A stretch of DNA of 64,000 nt from Bacteroidota bacterium. Lineage in GTDB: Bacteria > Bacteroidota > Bacteroidia > Sphingobacteriales > Sphingobacteriaceae. The notes under the pieces are model-generated. The model was not told where the DNA came from and did no database searches. It saw only the letters and a list, made by a program, of their open reading frames with translations. Of the stretch, positions 26,010 through 34,101 are shown piece after piece (position 1 is the stretch's first letter; every line of letters starts with the position of its first letter). The translations under genes and the position numbers were made by a program. The stretch is from positions 1-64,000 of the forward strand of contig JAEXHI010000021.1 in the NCBI GenBank assembly GCA_023450085.1. The letters are read 5' to 3'.

Positions 26010-28643
26010 TTATTTCACTTTTTTTATTTGTATGGCATTTAAAACGGGTTTTCCTTCAATGCTTTTAAAGTTGAGCTGAATGCCTTTATCATCAGCAACG
26101 ATGTATTCAAATTTTCTTTCAACCTTTTGTGCAACGCCATATTTAGCTGCTAGGTTTAAAGCTTTGATAACCAATTTGCCATTTAAGTAAACATCAAAAA
26201 TACGTTGAGGCGGAACGTCTTTTCCTTCTGCAATTAAGCTATCCAAGTTATAAGGTAAGCTGGTTTGTATACCATTTCCCATTAGCTCTGCAAAATGTAA
26301 GGTAATTTCATACTTTCCTTTTGGAACAGCGAATTGATAGGCTTCTATGCCTACTTGTTGTGTTTGATAAATAGGGTCGTTTTGTGTTCCTATGATATTT
26401 TTATCTGAACCATAAGCCATTCTGCCGCTATTTTTAATTTTGAAAGCTTCTCCACCTAAGTGTCCCCAACTGTTTTGCTCATAGGTTTTGCTTGGCAACC
26501 AAATTTGTCGTTGGTCATCTATAAATTGTCTTTTTGAACCCATCAGGATATTAAAAGAATGCGTTCCGTTTAAAAAAGCTTTTGGTTGTAATACAAAATC
26601 AATGGTGCTTTGATCAGTATATGATTTTCCATTTTTATAACCTTTAGCAATGATGATATTTTTGCCTGGTTTAAGATCAGCCTCCCAATTGGCTACTGAT
26701 TCGTTAAAAGCCTTATTTTCGTAAGTCTTTCCATTTACCGTTAATATCGCACTGTCTAAATTACTGATGACGCTTAGGTTTTGTTTAGTCTTAATGTCGG
26801 ATCTTAATGTCCATGAGCCGTCACCAATTTTAATATACGGTGTTGGGCTAAAGTTGGCTTTATACAGGAAATAAGTGTTTTTTGGTTTTCTATCTAAGGT
26901 TAATAGTCCTTTGTTGTTGATACCAGGCATGGTTTCACTTCTGGTTTCAGAACTGAAGTCGGATAAATTCCATGCGGCAGCTCCTGCAATAAACGGACGT
27001 TGCATGATGGCTTTGATATAAATTTGATGGTAATCCATTCCATATTCCAAACTCTTGTCAAACCTTACAGGATGGTCGGCATGTATTCTTGGATCAACGT
27101 CTGCACCGTATTCGGTAACCATTAAAGGTTTGTTGGGCATTCCGCCATGTATCTTGTCCAAATTCGGACCAAAGTCCTCAGACTTTCCGCCATACCAACC
27201 TTGGTAAAGGTTCCATCCTACTACCATCGGAATTTTAGTTAAGCCTGCATTGGTATAACCGTTTACATCACCATGATTACTCATTAAGGTATAGCGTGAA
27301 GGATCTAGTTTGCGGGTCAAATCTTCCAATTGCTGGGCAAGGTTTTCAATACTTTTTAGATAAGTTTTTTTCCTCTCCAGATCATTTCCATAACGCATTT
27401 TTAGCAATACCTCATTCATATAGGCCCACATAATGATGCTAGGATGATTATAGCCTTGCTTGATCATTTCTACCTGCATGGCTTTACAATTGTTGTAAAA
27501 GGCTTCGCTTTCGGTAATTTCGTTCACTACTGGGATTTCAACAGAAGCTAAAATACCTAAACGGTCACAGGCATCTAGAATAGCTTGGTCTTGTGGATAA
27601 TGTGCTACGCGTAAGAAGTTTCCTCCCATTTCCTTCAGCATTTCTACATCTTTAACCTGTAATGCTGATGGTACGGCATTACCCATTTTCGCAAAATCTT
27701 GATGACGGCTAGCGCCAATGAGTTTTGTTGGTTTGCCATTTAGGAAAAATCCTTTCTCAGCATCGAAGCTGAAATATCTTAATCCAACATTTGTTTTGAT
27801 TTCATCCAATACTTTGTTGGTACTTGGATCTAACAATTTAGTAATGGCTTTATATAGATATGGTCTTTCTGGAGACCATAAAATTGGGTTCTTGATTTCT
27901 ATTTGAGGAAGCTGAAAAGTACCAGTACTGGTGATGCTACTTTCGCCAACTTTATTGGCCGAGGCATCAGTTATGGTCGTTACTATTTTTAGCGGTTTAC
28001 CTGTAGTTTGATAAACTACATTACCCTTTACTTGAATAGTGGCGTTTTGTTGGCTTACATTTTCAGCGTGAATGTATACGCCATTGGTGCCATATTGTTC
28101 CTCTGCAAAATGCGCATCATTAACAATTACCAAAGAAACATTTCGGTATAAGCCCCCAAAAAACGTGAAATCGCCCGATAATGGGGCAATTGATTCATTA
28201 TGGCTATTATCAACTTTTACGATGATTTCATCATTGCCATTAAACTTTAAATCTGTTAAAGCAATGGTGAAACCAGTGTAGCCACCAATGTGGTTTCCGA
28301 TTTTTTTGCCATTTAAATAAACGTCGGTTTCTTGGTTTGCTCCACCAAAATCAAGGTATATTTTCTTTGTTTTCCAAGTAGGTTGAAGTTGTAGTTTTTT
28401 CTTGTAAAACCCCACTCCTCTGTAGTAACCAGGTACATCGTCCAATACGTCAAAGGCATTCCATGTATGAGGAATATTTACCAGGCTATATTTTAGTTGA
28501 GCATAACCTTGGGCTTTTGGGTCTTTAGAAAAGTTCCAGTTTTGATTGATATTAATTACCGTTCTGGGTGTTACATTTATTTTCTGCTGCGAAAAAACTT
28601 GAGTGAAGCTAAATAAAAGAAGGAAAGTGAGTTTTGTTTTCAA
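26010..28643 (-). CDS. GH2 family glycoside hydrolase with C-terminal malectin-like domain
   Basis: This second exported GH2 enzyme has 877 residues. It has a signal peptide (about 1-19), sugar-binding domain (about 28-178), Ig-like domain (about 185-290) and TIM barrel (about 292-590). The acid/base is Glu411 (MWAYMNE) and the nucleophile Glu511 (MVTEYGAD). A C-terminal malectin-like carbohydrate-binding region (about 690-877, with YQTQQVGIEAYQF and LHFAEL) follows. TEYGAD and the overall layout resemble beta-glucuronidase and beta-galactosidase types. The two GH2 proteins here are clearly different and not recent duplicates. The gene starts about 125 bases after the SusD stop, with a hairpin between, so partial read-through from susCD is likely. 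Confidence 0.92.
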   Translation of the reverse strand: MKTKLTFLLLFSFTQVFSQQKINVTPRTVININQNWNFSKDPKAQGYAQLKYSLVNIPHTWNAFDVLDDVPGYYRGVGFYKKKLQLQPTWKTKKIYLDFGGANQETDVYLNGKKIGNHIGGYTGFTIALTDLKFNGNDEIIVKVDNSHNESIAPLSGDFTFFGGLYRNVSLVIVNDAHFAEEQYGTNGVYIHAENVSQQNATIQVKGNVVYQTTGKPLKIVTTITDASANKVGESSITSTGTFQLPQIEIKNPILWSPERPYLYKAITKLLDPSTNKVLDEIKTNVGLRYFSFDAEKGFFLNGKPTKLIGASRHQDFAKMGNAVPSALQVKDVEMLKEMGGNFLRVAHYPQDQAILDACDRLGILASVEIPVVNEITESEAFYNNCKAMQVEMIKQGYNHPSIIMWAYMNEVLLKMRYGNDLERKKTYLKSIENLAQQLEDLTRKLDPSRYTLMSNHGDVNGYTNAGLTKIPMVVGWNLYQGWYGGKSEDFGPNLDKIHGGMPNKPLMVTEYGADVDPRIHADHPVRFDKSLEYGMDYHQIYIKAIMQRPFIAGAAAWNLSDFSSETRSETMPGINNKGLLTLDRKPKNTYFLYKANFSPTPYIKIGDGSWTLRSDIKTKQNLSVISNLDSAILTVNGKTYENKAFNESVANWEADLKPGKNIIIAKGYKNGKSYTDQSTIDFVLQPKAFLNGTHSFNILMGSKRQFIDDQRQIWLPSKTYEQNSWGHLGGEAFKIKNSGRMAYGSDKNIIGTQNDPIYQTQQVGIEAYQFAVPKGKYEITLHFAELMGNGIQTSLPYNLDSLIAEGKDVPPQRIFDVYLNGKLVIKALNLAAKYGVAQKVERKFEYIVADDKGIQLNFKSIEGKPVLNAIQIKKVK

Positions 28644-28715
28644 GAAAATACTTTTAACGGGTGATCAATGAGGGGGAACTATTAGCATTTATTAGAGGCG
28701 AGATGATGTGAATAA

Positions 28716-28737
28716 GGAGCACCCATTTGGATGCTCC
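28716..28737 (-). terminator. Hairpin after SusD (weak or attenuating terminator)
   Basis: GGAGCA at 28716-28721 pairs with TGCTCC at 28732-28737. On the minus strand only a short TT follows, so it may be an mRNA 3'-end stabilising structure that lets some transcripts continue into GH2. Confidence 0.5.
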
Positions 28738-28769
28738 TCCAATCAACTAACCTATTTATGAAAAATCAA

Positions 28770-30650
28770 TTATTCAATTTTGTCCTTTGCAGGTACGTTA
28801 CTCTCATAACCTATATAACCTTTATTTTGGTTAATATGGCCAGTAGTGTTAAACCTTTGTGCCGAAGCTGGAATTGGCCATAGCACATGGTATGGAGCGA
28901 TCGTAAATTTCACGCCTTGTAATGTTGGTACATTGTTTTTGTAGAAATCATTTTTCTCCATGATGCGATCGTAGAAGAAATTGTTATCTGAAAAAGTAGC
29001 CAAGCTGTAAGTTTTGCCATTATAGGCAGGTTTACCAGTTTGCGCAAAGATAAATGCAATACGAGTTAACTCTGTTTTACGAGACTCTTCCCAGAACAAT
29101 TCTCTTGCACGTTCATCTAAAATAGTACCGATGGTAATTTTGCTGGCATCAGTTAAAAGTGTAGCATTGGCACGTCTTCTCACTTCGTTAATGTCTTGCA
29201 TCGCTAAAGCTAAATCGCCTTTCCAATAATAAACTTCGGCACGTAGTAAATACGTTTCTGCTAAACGGAACACATACCAGTCGGTATTGGTACCACGAGG
29301 CGGATTCCAATAAGGGTCAACCGCCAAGGCATTGGTTGAGTTGATGAACACCTTGTAATGCGGCCAGCCAAACCAGTGACGAATGGTGTCTAAAGCTCCA
29401 TTTTGGAATCTTTGTGCCACATTTGAAGAATTATAAGGTTGCAATGGTTGGCCGTATAATGCTCTATCAGCTAAGTTAGAAGAGGTTTTTAATGCTGGAT
29501 TATTGTAAACCAAATCTGTCATATCCATCCACATTCCTTTGGCGTGTCTGTAGTCGGTATTGTCTGTCCAAATGTATTGGGTACTATAAGGTGTACCGCG
29601 GTATCTTCCAATACCTCTACCGTACATTCTCGTCAACGGAATTTCTGCAGTTGCAGCATCTACCATTGCTGTAGCGCCTGACGGTGTTTTTACGTTAGCG
29701 AAATGCCAGGCTGGTACCGTATTACGCATTAATTGTGAACCATTGGCTGTAGCTCCCAAATCACGGAATGCTTCTCTGTCTAATACTAAAAATAGTGCTT
29801 CTCTATTAGCAGCAATGGCTTTGTTGTCCATTCTATGTAAATCCCATACCACATTTTTAGTAGCATCACTAGCAGTGCTACCAAAACGGTTCATCATTAG
29901 AGCATATTTACCGCCATTAATCACATTGTTTGCAGAAGTTAGGGCGTCATCAAATTTACCTAAAGCCAAATTTACTTTGGTTAACAAGTGGCTTACTGCA
30001 CCTTTGGTTACTTCACCTTTGGCAACATTATCCGTTACCCAAGTTTGAGCAAATTCCAAATCAGTTTTCATTCTGGCCAAAATCACTTCTCTTTTGGTCG
30101 AATAGAAATCGGTGCGTGGTGCATCTAAATCTTTTAACAATACTGGAATGTCTCCAAATTGATGTACTAATCTGTAATAGAAATAAGCTCTGTAAAAGTA
30201 TGCCGTACCTAAAATGGCATTTTTCTCGGCATCCGAAGCGTATTTAGGGATATCGATATTGGTGATTACGGTGTTGGCTTGTCTGATGGCACGATATTCA
30301 TTGGTCCAGTACCAGCCAATTTTGTTGTAATCGTCACTGTTCAAGTTTGCATCTGGCGTAATACGAGTCACCAAATCTTGAGCTGGTGTACTTTTATCGG
30401 TAGTACCTTCTACAGCTACATCTGAGAAGATTGACTCTGTTAACATCGGTGCCGAATCACCAAAATACTCTCCTCTTACCACTACTGATACTCCGGCTAA
30501 AGCTGATCGCATTGCAGCTGGGGTATTTAAACTTGTTGGCTGGTAGGTTGATAACATATCTGTATCCAAAAAGCTCTTTTTACAGCCCATGTTGGCCAAC
30601 AAGAGTGCCGAGAGACATGATACAGCGATTTTTTTATTTATATTTTTCAT
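28770..30650 (-). CDS. SusD/RagB family outer-membrane lipoprotein
   Basis: This is the surface glycan-binding partner of the adjacent SusC, 626 residues long. The signal peptide MKNINKKIAVSCLSALLLAN ends at lipobox NMGC, followed by KKSFLDTDMLSTYQP, a classical SusD start. TPR-like helices follow (AILGTAYFYRAYFYYRLVHQFG is the conserved RAYxY block), as does the late LAETYLLRAEVYYWKGDLALAM helix pair. I chose ATG 30650, 11 bases after the susC stop. The longer frame from 30749 overlaps susC and puts 33 unrelated residues before the signal peptide. Confidence 0.94.
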   Translation of the reverse strand: MKNINKKIAVSCLSALLLANMGCKKSFLDTDMLSTYQPTSLNTPAAMRSALAGVSVVVRGEYFGDSAPMLTESIFSDVAVEGTTDKSTPAQDLVTRITPDANLNSDDYNKIGWYWTNEYRAIRQANTVITNIDIPKYASDAEKNAILGTAYFYRAYFYYRLVHQFGDIPVLLKDLDAPRTDFYSTKREVILARMKTDLEFAQTWVTDNVAKGEVTKGAVSHLLTKVNLALGKFDDALTSANNVINGGKYALMMNRFGSTASDATKNVVWDLHRMDNKAIAANREALFLVLDREAFRDLGATANGSQLMRNTVPAWHFANVKTPSGATAMVDAATAEIPLTRMYGRGIGRYRGTPYSTQYIWTDNTDYRHAKGMWMDMTDLVYNNPALKTSSNLADRALYGQPLQPYNSSNVAQRFQNGALDTIRHWFGWPHYKVFINSTNALAVDPYWNPPRGTNTDWYVFRLAETYLLRAEVYYWKGDLALAMQDINEVRRRANATLLTDASKITIGTILDERARELFWEESRKTELTRIAFIFAQTGKPAYNGKTYSLATFSDNNFFYDRIMEKNDFYKNNVPTLQGVKFTIAPYHVLWPIPASAQRFNTTGHINQNKGYIGYESNVPAKDKIE

Positions 30651-30661
30651 TTTTATTAGCA

Positions 30662-33600
30662 TTATAAAGAAACATTCAAACCTAGGGTGTAAATTCTTGG
30701 TGTAGGTCCATTGTTCTCTGGATCCCAGTAATTCCAATCCTTGGTCCACACATAGGCATTATTTACGTTAGCATAAATTTTTGCATTTTTCACTTTCACT
30801 TTGCTTAGTAAATTTTGTGGTAAAGTGTAAGCTACTGCTACAGAGTTTAATCTGATAAAAGAGTTGTCTCTGTATACGTTGAAGCTAGTACCACTAGTTC
30901 CTGAGTTTAATCTTGAATAGTCGTTAATTGGATTAGATGGGGTCCAATAAGGAACTTGATATGAAGTCATACGAGCAAATCCTACACTACCTGGTTGGTT
31001 TTTAGCCGTATTGAATTGTTTCAACTGTCCCCAGTTAGAAAGTAATTGGAAAGAAACATCAAAGTTTTTGAAGATGTTAAATTCGTTTCTCATCGCAAAA
31101 ATGAAACGAGGAGTCGTAAATCCTAAGAAATCTTTATCCGCATCGCCATAAACATAGTTTCCATCTCTATCTTGTAGTTTGAAATCACCTGGACGAATAG
31201 ATTTATTGAATTTGTTAGCTTCCGCTACTTCGTTCTCTTGCCATACACCTACTACCCTGTAATCCCAAACGCTATTGATGTCTCTACCAATGAACCAACC
31301 ATTTGCAGGGTCGTCAGTAGGTAATGCCAGTTTAACAATTTTGTTTCTTGAGAATGACATGGTGAAATTGGTATTCCACTTGAAATTAGTGCTGCTAAAG
31401 TTCCTGCTGTTCAAGGTAATGTCCATCCCCTTGTTTTTGATTTCAGCTAAATTTGAATAAACGTAGTCGTAGCCAGTAATATCAGGTACTTTTTGTTCTA
31501 CCAAAAGGTTGTTGGTTTGTTTAGCATAAAATTCTACAGTTCCACTTAATCTGTCTTTTAATACAGAGAAGTCTAAACCAACGTTAAATGCTTTTGTTTC
31601 TTCCCATCTTAGGTCAGAGTTAGCCATACGACCACCATTAGCCAAAGTAGTAATAGATACTACGTTTCCATTGGCATCAAAACCTACTGATTTTCCAGTG
31701 GTTAACACGGCTAAAGCCGCATAAGGCTCTACCGTACCGTTACTTGGGTTACGTAGATCTCTGTTACCGTTTACCCCATATGAAAAACGTAATTTACCGT
31801 AGTTTAACCACTTGATGTTTTTCATGAACGATTCTTCGGTAAAGGTCCAAGCTAATGCTGCAGCAGGGAAAGTGGCGTCTTTAAAGTTTACCCCAAATAC
31901 CGAATAACCGTCTTTCCTTAACGATAAGGTAAGGTAATAACGTTGCATTAAGCTATAGTTTACCCTTGCCATTAATGCATCACCAGTATATACTTTATCT
32001 TCGGCATTTACGGTTGGCAAAACACCAGAAGCTAAATTGTGATAACCTAAAATATCACTAGGAATAAAACCAGAGTTGCCCGCATTTGTCCACCAAGTTT
32101 GGTATTTCTCGGCATTGGCTAATAAGGTTACATCCACGTTGTGGATTTTATTGAAGGTTCTGTTCCATTTGATCAAGTTGTCTACCTGCCAATTGTAGCG
32201 GGTTTCATTAGCTCTAGTTACCGAACCACCTGGTGTAATTACGTTAGGGTTTTGAGAAGATAAGTGGTTGAATGTACGATACATATCGATACCAGGGCTA
32301 AAGTTTAACTGATACGTAATGCCGAATGGTAAGGTCACTTTTCCGTACAAACTACCAAACAAGGTATTTTGTCTGTTCATTCTGCTATTGTAGGTCATGT
32401 CCAAAAATGGATTTCTAGCATTTAAACCTACATCGTCAGTTGGTATTCTACGTAAGCTACCATCTGGGTTATATTTATCTCCGTATGGCGAAAGGTTAAT
32501 TAATTGGCCCCAATCCGCTTCAATAGCGCCTTCATCTCTATCTGCATATTGAATATTGGCACCAACAGTCATGAATTTGGCAATTTGGCTTTCTAAGTTC
32601 AATCTGAATCTTACTGTGCTAAATTCTCCACCTTCAATTAGATTTTGGTTTTTTTGATAGCCTAAAGACATGTAATATCTAATGTCTTCTTTGCTGCCAC
32701 CTACACTTAAAGTATGGTCTTGGCGGAATCCTGTTCTGAAGATATCATCGTACCAGTTAGTGGTTTTACCTGCCAAATAGTTTGCTTTTTCATTTGCCGT
32801 TAAACCTAATCTATTTAACCACAAATCAACAGGATCACCAGTTTGGCCATTTAACCATTGGGTCATGGTTACACCAGTAGGTAAATTTCTTGGATCGTTA
32901 TAGATATAACTTGGTGTTGAAGCACCACTTCTCATTACATCTGCACGCCAATCTAAAAATCCTGGACCATCATAAGGGCGCATGTTTTGTGCCAATTGAG
33001 CGAAGCCCACATTGGTATTGAAAGTAATGGTTGGTTTAGAACCTGTCCCCTTTTTGGTGGTAATGGCTACTACCCCTGTAGCTGCTTTAGCACCATAAAC
33101 GGCTAAGGAACTGGCATCTTTTAATACATCGACACTTTCAATGTCATTAGGGTTAATGTCGGATAATTGACCATTGTAAATGATTCCGTCCAATACAATT
33201 AAAGGTGAGTTACCAGCCGTAAGGGTTGATTTTCCCCTCACTAACAAATCGCCACCACCTTTAGCACTGGTGTTTAAGCTTACACTCATCCCAGCAATGT
33301 TGCCTTTTAAAATGTCGGCCACACTTTGAGGATTCTCATTTTCTAATCGTGCTGCGTTAACACTCGAAATGGCACCCGTAACGTCTTTTCTGCTCGCAGT
33401 ACCATAACCAATTACTACTACTTCCGAAAGTCCTTTGGCGTCGTCTTCATCCAAAGTAACCGTAACACTGGTTTTTCCGTTTAGCGGCACTTCTTTAGTT
33501 TTATAGCCAATACTTGTAAATACTAATACAGCATTTGGGCTATTGGTTCTAATGGCGAATTTTCCTGAACCATTCGTGACTACTGATAATTGTGTGTCTT

Positions 33601-33811
33601 TGATTTTAACACCAACACCTGGCATTGGCACACCTGCAGCATCGGTAACGGTACCAGTAATTTCCGTTTGCACACTATTGTTAAATATTCTTAATGATTT
33701 TTCAGATTCAGCCTTGTGGATACTAGCTGAGGCTTTAAGTTGCAGAAAGAAACACCAAAGAAGCACCATGGCTACGTTCTGCAAAATCCTTTTTGATAGA
33801 ATTTTACTCAT
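30662..33811 (-). CDS. SusC/RagA family TonB-linked outer membrane transporter
   Basis: This 1049-residue TonB-dependent oligosaccharide importer is first of the utilisation locus genes proper. It has an N-terminal export signal (about 1-30), a carboxypeptidase-regulatory-like domain with GTVTDAAGVPMPGVGVKIKD (about 53-130), the SusC hallmark GLSEVVVIGYGTASRKDVTGAI, a plug domain (to about 250), and a beta-barrel ending in YTLGLNVSL. Its leader of 290 bp contains the candidate operator. Co-transcription with SusD (11-base gap) is expected. The imported glycan is inferred to contain glucuronate from the neighbouring lyase and GH88. Confidence 0.95.
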   Translation of the reverse strand: MSKILSKRILQNVAMVLLWCFFLQLKASASIHKAESEKSLRIFNNSVQTEITGTVTDAAGVPMPGVGVKIKDTQLSVVTNGSGKFAIRTNSPNAVLVFTSIGYKTKEVPLNGKTSVTVTLDEDDAKGLSEVVVIGYGTASRKDVTGAISSVNAARLENENPQSVADILKGNIAGMSVSLNTSAKGGGDLLVRGKSTLTAGNSPLIVLDGIIYNGQLSDINPNDIESVDVLKDASSLAVYGAKAATGVVAITTKKGTGSKPTITFNTNVGFAQLAQNMRPYDGPGFLDWRADVMRSGASTPSYIYNDPRNLPTGVTMTQWLNGQTGDPVDLWLNRLGLTANEKANYLAGKTTNWYDDIFRTGFRQDHTLSVGGSKEDIRYYMSLGYQKNQNLIEGGEFSTVRFRLNLESQIAKFMTVGANIQYADRDEGAIEADWGQLINLSPYGDKYNPDGSLRRIPTDDVGLNARNPFLDMTYNSRMNRQNTLFGSLYGKVTLPFGITYQLNFSPGIDMYRTFNHLSSQNPNVITPGGSVTRANETRYNWQVDNLIKWNRTFNKIHNVDVTLLANAEKYQTWWTNAGNSGFIPSDILGYHNLASGVLPTVNAEDKVYTGDALMARVNYSLMQRYYLTLSLRKDGYSVFGVNFKDATFPAAALAWTFTEESFMKNIKWLNYGKLRFSYGVNGNRDLRNPSNGTVEPYAALAVLTTGKSVGFDANGNVVSITTLANGGRMANSDLRWEETKAFNVGLDFSVLKDRLSGTVEFYAKQTNNLLVEQKVPDITGYDYVYSNLAEIKNKGMDITLNSRNFSSTNFKWNTNFTMSFSRNKIVKLALPTDDPANGWFIGRDINSVWDYRVVGVWQENEVAEANKFNKSIRPGDFKLQDRDGNYVYGDADKDFLGFTTPRFIFAMRNEFNIFKNFDVSFQLLSNWGQLKQFNTAKNQPGSVGFARMTSYQVPYWTPSNPINDYSRLNSGTSGTSFNVYRDNSFIRLNSVAVAYTLPQNLLSKVKVKNAKIYANVNNAYVWTKDWNYWDPENNGPTPRIYTLGLNVSL

Positions 33812-34101
33812 ACAGTTAAAAATTTGGTTTAATGGGTTAGTGTCAAAATGGGTTTTGACAAGTGTAAATATAGAGGTGTTGCAAGGATATTTACAATAGT
33901 TATTTTGATATAAATAACTGATAATTAGAATGTTGTAATTGATTTGATACGCTTAAATCACAACGCATAAATTAAGTAAGTAACTGATTAGTTGCCATAT
34001 GAACAAATCAAAAAAGAACAGACTGATACGTTTAAAACGCAATAAAAAATAATTGTAAAAAATTACGAAAACGTTTGCGTCGAAAGAATCAAGGGCTGAT
34101 T
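33812..34101 (-). promoter_or_regulatory. 290-bp regulatory region upstream of susC
   Basis: There is no gene here. It carries the identical 16-bp candidate operator at 34065-34080, a second AT-centred inverted motif ACGTTTAAAACG at 34028-34039, and a weak -7 candidate TATCCTTG (minus strand, near 33882-33889, one mismatch to TAnnTTTG). The long leader suggests regulated transcription start. Confidence 0.5.
34065..34080. promoter_or_regulatory. Candidate operator, copy 1 (ACGAAAACGTTTGCGT)
   Basis: This is the same 16 bases as at 25969-25984. It lies 21 bases after the stop of the 7TM regulator gene and about 254 bases before the susC start. It is near-palindromic around AAACGTTT. Confidence 0.6.

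Noticed and set aside
30651..30749. 33-residue extension of the SusD protein
   Set aside because: It overlaps the susC gene and precedes the natural lipoprotein signal peptide.
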